From Archivesica marissinica (taxonomy: Eukaryota > Mollusca > Bivalvia > Venerida > Vesicomyidae): a DNA stretch of 64,000 nt. The DNA lies in assembly GCA_014843695.1 (NCBI GenBank), contig CM026401.1, positions 27,532,657 to 27,596,656 of the forward strand, given 5' to 3'. Both the position numbers and the translations under genes were made by a program. Below, piece by piece: positions 57,096 to 64,000 of the stretch. Position 1 is the first letter of the stretch, and each line of letters begins with the position of its first letter. Under the pieces are notes generated by a model. The model was not told where the DNA came from and made no database searches. It was given only the letters and a program-made list of their open reading frames with translations.

Positions 57096-58135
57096 GGCGC
57101 GAACTGGGCCTGAATTCATTGCTTATTTTACACTAGTTTTGATTTTGCTTATAAATGAAAATAATGCAAAATTGTGATTCTTTTTCATTCATTGAGAAAA
57201 TGGGAACGTATACTTATTTGTCATAACACATTATAAAGCTAATTGAATGACGTTTGTAAATGTACTTCAAAATAATGTGAATAATTTAGTTAACATTAGA
57301 TTATATTTGGATTCAGTGTTATGTTTTGTTTTAACACCGATATATTCATTGACGATGCAAATTTAATGAGATGTTTCAATGACCTATATAGATTAGTGGT
57401 TTGTATTAATGCTGTGAGATCATATATCCATATGGTATTGTATTAATTAATTAATTTAGGATCGAATATATATAGTATTCCAGTCTGCAAACAGAACGAT
57501 TTCTAATAATATATAACATACGTCTCCTCTAAAAGCAGCATTTACCTCTCTTGATTCGGAAACACACCATTTGCAAATGTTCATGGGAGATAACTATTGT
57601 CAATTGTACTTTAATCAACGAAGAGAAATCTCCATTTCACGGGAAAGCGCATGTCGGAGTAGGATTATCATGAATTACTACACGGCATCAACAAAATTGG
57701 TAGAGTTATCACTCACAGCTCGTTCTATTTTAAATATGTTAAAGAAACCTTTCAACCGCCAACAACCACCGTGATACTTCACGCATCATGCGGGATCAGA
57801 CATCGAAATTATGTCACATTTTATGAATGGATACCATACCTGTACAACAATGGCACTATTCGTCTACTCCTAGTTTCCTTATGAAACTGCTAATAAATGA
57901 TTCGTAATGAGCACACACTGAAATTACTACAACAACTGAACCTCACGCAATTTACAGCTTGTAAATGTAGGCAAAATAAAGACAAATTATGTCTTACCGC
58001 CAAGACCTGGTTTGCTACTTGCGATGTATGTACATTTAAATATTGCGTAGGTCATACCATTATAGAATATACATCTACTAAGACAAGTAATAGACATGTC
58101 ATCTTCCGAGAACAAAGAATACACGTTACTTGTTT
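57096..58135. other. No recognisable gene
   Basis: AT-rich DNA. Plus frames of 67 and 88 codons (57571, 57897) have no motif or splice context that would support a gene. The second runs into the 20-bp repeat. Confidence 0.45.
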
Positions 58136-58197
58136 ACAGATGAACATGATTGTTTACAGATGAACATGATTGTTTACAGATGAACATGATTGTTTAC
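58136..58197. repeat. 20-bp tandem repeat, three copies
   Basis: 'TGTTTACAGATGAACATGAT' is repeated three times, then decays to TGTTTACATATTGAC. Confidence 0.95.
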
Positions 58198-58229
58198 ATA
58201 TTGACTCAGTGCATCACGTATTAACCAGT

Positions 58230-58320
58230 CTAAATAACAAGTTGCTACAACATTAGATCCTCATTCCTGATGAAATCCATCTCCACGGTCGAGAGAGAAG
58301 GTGCGATGTGGATTTCGGTT
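58230..58320 (-). mobile_element. SINE family B fragment
   Basis: 'CAAGTTGCTACAACATTAGA' and 'TCATTCCTGATGAAATCCAT' followed by CTCCACGGTCGAGAGAGAAG match the tail/body of SINE B on the minus strand. Confidence 0.65.
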
Positions 58321-58883
58321 TCTTGACAAATTCCTGTAGTTATCTGCATAGCATCATGTGAAATATCCATTATTACATTCCTTGGTTCAGCATGAGGTTA
58401 ATGAAAGTCAATACTGAAGATATATTTCTGTTCAGAAGAAAGACGAAATTGTAGGAAAATGTTAATAACATATGTTAGCAGCGACATATGCACATTCATT
58501 TCTTTGCTAGTGCAAGCTGTTATTGAGATACGGAGCTACGAAAAGTCGACTGAAAAAATCCAAGCCAAAATAAGAGTGTTTCAATTACATTTATAATGTC
58601 TTGGGGTTAATTTCTTTATCGAAACACTTGGGTATTTCTGTGGATTTATAACTAGTATCATTGTATCATTGTATCAGTCATTGCCAACAGGACAATTACT
58701 TTAATAATAATTACTTTGATTGTTTTACTGTAACATAACACAACAACAACAGCTACAAGAACAGCAGCCATTACTTTTACATGTCATACTAGATGCCAAT
58801 ATAAACACTAGTAATTAACGTTAAGTTCATACGCCATCTGTGTTCATTTGTTTATCTATTTAACATTATGATATATAGAGGAT
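58321..58883. other. No recognisable gene
   Basis: AT-rich spacer; a short ACAACAACA run at about 58740. Confidence 0.5.
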
Positions 58884-58995
58884 ATTTGTTTGTTTTGCGT
58901 GAATATGGAATATATCTCACTGAGAAGTGAGAAAATATGAAACATTTCTCACTTTGAGGTGAGATATATTCCATATTCACTCAAAACAAACAAAT
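58884..58995. repeat. Long hairpin (about 51-bp arms)
   Basis: The left arm runs 'ATTTGTTTGTTTTGCGTGAA', 'TATGGAATATATCTCAC', 'AAGTGAGAAA'. The right arm is its near-perfect complement with a single mismatch in the outer 37 bp. The loop is about 10 bp. An arm of this length would fold strongly in single-stranded DNA or RNA. Confidence 0.9.
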
Positions 58996-59002
58996 GTTCT
59001 TT

Positions 59003-59498
59003 TTTATTTTATGCTAATTGGTGAAAAACAAACACAAAATGAAGAAATTAAAATAGCTGGCCGCCGTGTTTTTGCGCGGATGAATACATTGACGACTATA
59101 CGTCGTGAGTCGATACACAAATATGCCGCCATCTTGAATTTAAAGTTGAATCGAGGAAAAAAGATGAAAACATTTATTGGAATTATTGTTACAATTTGCA
59201 GTCACAAAATTCGAGACATTGTCAGTTGTATTTCGCTTTTGATTTGTTTCATAACAAAAAAAAATAATACAGGTAAATAGTGTCATTGAAGCCAGGTAAA
59301 CGGTGAAAATTAAATGACACGTGTGACACCTTGCAAGTTGGTAAAAAGGGGAGAGTAATAGTGCAAGAATAGTGTATTGGGAAGGGAGATAATAAAAAAG
59401 TAGTCCGGCAAAATACAGTGAGTGGTATGCAGTGAGTGATATGGATTATATCTCACTGATAGAACACTGTATTTCACCAATTAGCATACAATAAAATG
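59003..59498. mobile_element. TIR element, about 495 bp
   Basis: The left end 'TTTATTTTATGCTAATTGGT' plus GAAA and the right end reversed 'ATTTTATTGTATGCTAATTG' plus GTGAAA form a terminal repeat of about 25 bp. Near the right end 'AAATACAGTG' and 'CACTGTATTT' form another stem. 'GGATTATATCTCACTGA' echoes the adjacent hairpin (58884-58995), so both may belong to one compound element. The internal 89-codon plus frame has no known domain. Confidence 0.65.
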
Positions 59499-59619
59499 CT
59501 ATGTCTTCCATATATAGTATAATAGTGATCCATATTGTATTGATTAACCGTTACATTTACATGTAGCTAGTCGATAACCATATGGTTTTTTGTTGTTGGT
59601 TTTTTACCAATGTTCCGGG

Positions 59620-60395
59620 GGGTAGGTCGCACTATCAGCTAAATCATATGGCTCTATCTAGTCATTATGTCAGACACGGTCGGACAATGTCTGGGGGTGG
59701 TAAGTCGCACTATCAGCTAAATGATATGGCTGCTATCTAGTCATTATGTCAGACATGGACGGACAATGTCCGGGGGTGGTAAGTCGCACTATCAACATAA
59801 GTCATATGGCTACTATCTAGTCATTATGTCAGACACGGACGGCCAATGTTCCGGGGGGAGTCGCACTATCAACCTAAGTCATATGGCTACTATCTAGGCA
59901 TTATGTCAGACACGGTCGGACAATGTCCGGGGGTGGTATGTCGCACTATCAACCTAAATCATATGGCTACTATCTAGTCATTATGTCAGACACGGACGGC
60001 CAATGTTCCGGGGGGAGTCGCACTATCAACCTAAGTCATATGGCTACTATCTAGGCATTATGTCAGACACGGTCGGACAATGTCCGGGGGTGGTATGTCG
60101 CACTATCAGCCTAAATCATATGGCTACTATCTAATCATTATGTCAGACACGGACGGACAACGTTCCGGGGGGGAGTCGCACTATCAACCTAAGTCATATG
60201 GCTACTATCTAGTCATTATGTCAGACACGGACAGACAATGTTCCGGGGGGAGTCGCATTATCAACCTAAGTCATATGGCTACTATCTAGTCATTATGTCA
60301 GACACGGACGGCCAATGTTCCAGGGGGAGTCGCACTATCAACCTAAATCATATGGCTACTATCTAATCATTATGTCAGACACGGACGGACAATAT
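59620..60395. repeat. 73-77-bp tandem array (about 10 copies)
   Basis: The unit has 'GTCGCACTATCAACCTAA', 'TCATATGGCTACTATCTAGT', 'CATTATGTCAGACACGG' and 'CGGACAATGTCCGGGGGTGG' or 'CGGCCAATGTTCCGGGGGG'. Short (GGGGGGAGTCG) and long (GGGGGTGGTATGTCG) classes alternate in places, giving a loose dimer. Confidence 0.95.
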
Positions 60396-60919
60396 GAAGT
60401 GTAATATTTGGCAGACAGATTCGTATTGCTTTAAGATTTTGGTCATATTGTTAAACATAGCAATGCATTGTGATAAGACGTATTGAAGTGAACGCCAGGA
60501 GCCAGGAGCCGCGGATTGTGTTACTTCATGAAATAAATTATGTTTGACAGTTCGTGCAATTCTGCTCTGGAAAGATTTAATCGGTTGTATTTTTTCTGAT
60601 TAAATGACCTTGCGTTATAGCGAGATACACTGCAAGGTCAATATGATTTGACAATTGGGAACTCGAAATTAAAATTATTCATTCTTTGGCGTTCTCTCCA
60701 ATATATACCAACTGTCACAAAGGAGTGACATGCAACCTTCATTGAACACTATGAACGTCACACATTGTGTATCCTATATTGAATATTAAAATGTCCCTCC
60801 TCATAATACAAGGCGAAGTCAATTTCCGTTGTGCGAATTCACTTCGAACAGTCACGAAATCCTAACTGAATACAAGATTACGTTCATGTTTTAACAGGGA
60901 TAATGATATGTCTTCTGTT
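60396..60919. other. No recognisable gene
   Basis: AT-rich DNA with no repeat family recognised. Confidence 0.5.
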
Positions 60920-62445
60920 AGTAAGTGACATCGGTCAGTTATTGCCGCTGAATACTCCCTAGAAGTATTTAGGTCCTATGCAATGGTTACCTCTGTTTTT
61001 ATCGTTGTTCCTTTACACAACGTTCTCATCCTATGATTATGAAATTACTGAATCTCTACAAATGTCCTATAGTGTATCCAATGAGTAGAATGGTGGAACC
61101 TATGATTGGCGTAAATCCTACATATCATGGCCTATAAAAAAGTTAAATGCACTTGCCGTATATTATTATTTTAATTATATATAAGTCGTGAACACAACTT
61201 TCAAAAAAGTGTTGTTGAACATTTTAGCTTCATCACGTGACCATGCGCCTCAATACAACTATCGCAACGGCACCTGTTTCCATGGGGAACTAGATACTTT
61301 AGGGCACGGGTAAATGCTGAATATATTATTTGGACTTAGTAACATCAATAACTAACAATATTACAACTCATAAGAAACTTTTTTTCTGATTATTTCTGCA
61401 TTTCCCCCCAATTCGGATAGCTACCTGAAATGCTCATAAACCGCATCATTTCGGTGGAAAAAATCTCCCAACAAGTTGTCCGTTTATATTCTGCTACTGG
61501 GTCAGTCAGATGACAGTTGCATTAGGCTACCGGTACCCACAACAGAATGCTATTGAACCATGCTTCACCTCTGACAGCGAAAATATGTTAACATATTTTA
61601 AATAGGGATGTAAATGGAATAAATACGCCGAGCATGGGACTACGCGAGCATAGGAATACGCCGAGCATAGGCATAGGAATACGCCGGGCATAGGAATACG
61701 CCGAGCATAGAAATACGCCGAGCATAGGAATACGCCGAAGGAATACGCCGAGCATAGAATACGGAGCATAGAATACGCCGAGCATAGAAATACGCCGAGC
61801 ATAGAAATACGCCGAGCATAGGAATACGCCGAAGGAATACGCCGAGCATAGAATACGCCGAGCATAGGAATACGCCGCGATAGAATACGGAGCATAGAAT
61901 ACGCCGAGCATAGAAATACGCCGAGCATAGAAATACGCCGAGCATAGGTACGCCGGCATAGAATACGCCGAGCATAGAAATACGCCGAGCATAGAAATAG
62001 CCAGCATAGGAATACGCCGAGCATAGGCACAGGAATACGCCGAGCATAGGCATAGGAATACGCCGAGCATAGGAATACGCCGAGCATAGAAATACGCCGA
62101 GCATAGGAATACGCCGAAGGAATACGCCGAGGAATACGCCGAGCATAGGAATACGCCGAAGGAATACGCCGAGGAATACGCCGAGCATAGGGGAATACGC
62201 CGAGCATAGGAATACGCCGAGCATAGGTTCCACAACTATACTTATCTGTAATTTATAAACATTTGTTTGCAATTAATTAACATGATTTTGATAAAATCAC
62301 ATTTATCATACCGCAACATCTGGTTAGGGGACAACAGTAAAAGGGTCGATATACATTTCTTGATAAATCAGACTTTATCTGCAAAGGGAGGTAATTGAAC
62401 AGCGAGTGATGTCTCTTATTGTGATTTGCCTTTATATGTATTGAC
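60920..62445 (+). mobile_element. Dispersed element E1, copy 2, carrying a 17-bp array
   Basis: It shares with 17075-18040 the ordered blocks 'ACATCGGTCAGTTA' (60926), 'CCTCTG'...'TTGTTCCTTTACACAAC' (about 60990-61020), 'GCAATTAATTAACATGATTT' (62267), a single 40-bp-type monomer ('AAATCACATTTATCATACCG', 62294) and 'CAGACTTTATCTGC', 'GGGAGGTAAT' (62370-62395). Between the left and right blocks sits a 17-bp array not found in copy 1. It is non-coding and 5' and 3' ends are not fixed. Confidence 0.6.
61625..62227. repeat. 17-bp tandem array, irregular
   Basis: The unit is 'GGAATACGCCGAGCATA', with GG/GA/G variants, half units (GGAATACGCCGAA) and larger composite blocks repeated within it, such as the 'AGAATACGGAGCATAG' neighbourhood at 61755 and 61887. 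It is GC-richer than the surroundings. Frames of over 200 codons on the minus strand (YARRIP/MLGVFL type) are artefacts. Confidence 0.97.
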
Positions 62446-62587
62446 CTCACGTGCAGCCGCCGCAATTTTGTGACGTCAGTCACCCGATGGTAGATAGCGC
62501 ACGTAATCCCAGTGTGCCATCAAACGATATGCTAAAACCAATTATTACTTAATCGAAATAATGTTTCCCTTTGGACGTATGTTTGTA

Positions 62588-62675
62588 TCATGTTGCATTG
62601 CACGCTACATGCTTATAATGTTGCATTGCACGCTACATGCTTATAATGTTGCATTGCACGCTACATGCTTATAAT
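62588..62675. repeat. 28-bp tandem repeat, three copies
   Basis: 'ATGTTGCATTGCACGCTACA' plus TGCTTATA is repeated three times without change, a very recent small expansion. Confidence 0.95.
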
Positions 62676-63230
62676 GAAATTAATGATAAATGTGTTGAAT
62701 AAAAAGCAAATTACAAGGAAACATTAGAGAATAATATCCATGTATTCATTACACACAATTAATGATTACGGTAAAAGTTAGGAAAATAATTACATTACTC
62801 ATCATAATGGCAAACAGGCATTCAGTGCACTGCTTTGTTGTATTTTATTAAAAGGCGTTTGAAACAAAGTCCGCGCATTTATTGACTATTTATAATATAT
62901 ATCTATAATTATAGGTGTTGAGTATATGAGAGATTCCTGTCCAGCGCGTTCACGTCCTGTGTTTGTGTTGTTACGTTACACATGGTCCGCTACAGCATAC
63001 ATTTGCCTATGGTTACATAGCGGAATGTGTGACATGTTTTTTTTTTATTGTTTTTTTTTTTTAAATTATACTTTTCCTTTTATAGCGTACACAACATAAT
63101 TGTCACATGTTAACACTAGACATAGTACTTAATGAACATATAATTCTTATCTATTTAATATGACTTATGCCGACTGTTACAAATATGTCCTAAAGTTCAA
63201 ATTTCGATGTGTAGTTCTCTTACGACGATG
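62676..63230. other. No recognisable gene
   Basis: AT-rich spacer with two T runs (63039 and 63053). It may include the 3' untranslated part of the following minus-strand LINE. Confidence 0.5.
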
Positions 63231-63234
63231 GTTA

Positions 63235-64000
63235 CTACAGATTAAAAAAAGACCATTTGAACATATGATAATTTACTTTATCATGCATTATTGCAATCTC
63301 CTTTTCAAGAGAAATTCTCATTTTCAAGTAGTTTAAGAACTGCTCAATGTTGGGAATATTTTTTCTGTATTTCATTTGAAATATAAATGATTTCATTAAA
63401 AAGATAATGAAATTTATAATGTTGCTCTTTATTCCTTTTTCTAAGATCCCAAAGCTTATATTTTCTAAGTTGAAATATACTGAGAAAGTGTGGGTGCTAA
63501 GAAAATGCGTCAGTCTATTCCATAAGCTTTGAATATGATTACACTCCCAAAAAAGATGTTCCATGCTTTCTATCTGCATGTTGCAAAAATCACATAGGTT
63601 TGTGCTAGATATTTTCATTTTAAACAATAATTTATTTGTTGGTAAAATCCGCATTATATATTTATATTGAAAGCTTCTAATTTTTGTATCTATTGTAGCT
63701 CTAAATGGTTGTGCATATACTTTTCCAGTTTATGTTATTCATTTGTAAGTTATGTTCCCATTTTAATTCAGATTTTAATTCCGTTTTTTATGTTTTTTTG
63801 TGTTTAGCAAAATAAGCTTGTTAGGCGTTTAGAATTGCAGTAAACTTTCCTTTTGTGAATGTATTATGCCTTCGTGTGTAAGTGATTTTTTCAAATATGC
63901 TGGAATGCTGGTAATTAATTGATGAAACTTTAGGAAATCGTTGTTTTCTAGATCATATATATATATATAATCTTCAAATGAGTAGAATTTTTTCTCATTG
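63235..64000 (-). pseudogene. L1/Tx1-like LINE C-terminal fragment, continues past window
   Basis: The minus frame 63654-63235 begins 'MRILPTNKLLFKMKISSTN', then has the zinc-like motif 'LCDFCNMQIESMEHLFWECN' (C-x2-C...H...C), as found at the C-terminus of many L1/Tx1-type LINE proteins, and 'LWNRLTHFLSTH'. Upstream (63655-64000) only frameshifted traces remain. It is probably the same broad class as the decayed RT at 12790. The stop after 'FKWSFFNL' looks like the natural end. Confidence 0.75.

Noticed and set aside
61527..62272. Arg/Tyr-rich frames of over 200 codons
   Set aside because: Artefacts of the 17-bp array inside element E1.

Overview
The window looks like non-coding, repeat-dominated nuclear DNA from an invertebrate animal, most likely a mollusc and possibly a bivalve. 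It is AT-rich, has no operon-like gene packing, and contains a 1,000-N assembly gap. It carries several APE-type LINE remnants, tRNA-derived SINEs, Tc1-like transposase relics, foldback/MITE-like elements, and more than twenty unrelated tandem arrays. The mollusc/bivalve placement is inference: it rests on the style of the SINE body ('GGGACGTTAAAC' type) and on a 160-bp-period tandem dimer, not on any host gene. I found no convincing host protein-coding gene and no intact tRNA or rRNA gene. Nearly all long open frames are artefacts of arrays whose unit length is a multiple of three, or antisense shadows of LINEs.

Layout. 1-10 kb: 26-bp array, dispersed tRNA-derived SINEs, 56/58-bp array, a TIR element, a small foldback, 22-bp array, then a Tc1-like transposase relic that appears to contain a spliceosomal-type intron. 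10-16 kb: MITE copies (one with a second MITE nested inside), a second internally deleted Tc1-like relic, a decayed L1/Tx1-like reverse transcriptase, a 160-bp dimer, a 54-bp array with higher-order structure, and two SINE copies. 16-24 kb: LINE 3' ends, a 40-bp array inside a dispersed element, an irregular 12-14-bp array, a 35-bp array and an 18-bp array. 24-28 kb: a nearly full-length but broken LINE (endonuclease, RT, C-terminal zinc-like motif) on the minus strand. 28-33 kb: 22-bp, 41-bp and 63-bp arrays around the assembly gap. 33-44 kb: SINEs, a foldback, two LINEs (one split by a MITE), a 27-bp array, and an array made of the tRNA-like head of the resident SINE. 44-54 kb: a 36-bp array with inverted monomers at its flanks, a 38/41-bp array of about 3.5 kb, a 30-bp array of about 2.3 kb and a 73-bp array. 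54-64 kb: a MITE, SINEs, a large hairpin, a TIR element, a 73-77-bp array, a second copy of the dispersed element (now carrying a 17-bp array), and a LINE C-terminus.

By my count tandem arrays occupy about 22 kb of the 63 kb of known sequence. No genes work together here as a pathway. The biology on show is transposon activity and decay, and the birth of satellites from transposon pieces. The most informative signals are the intron-like interruption of a Tc1-like transposase, the tandem amplification of a SINE tRNA head, and one dispersed element family that carries different tandem arrays in different copies.
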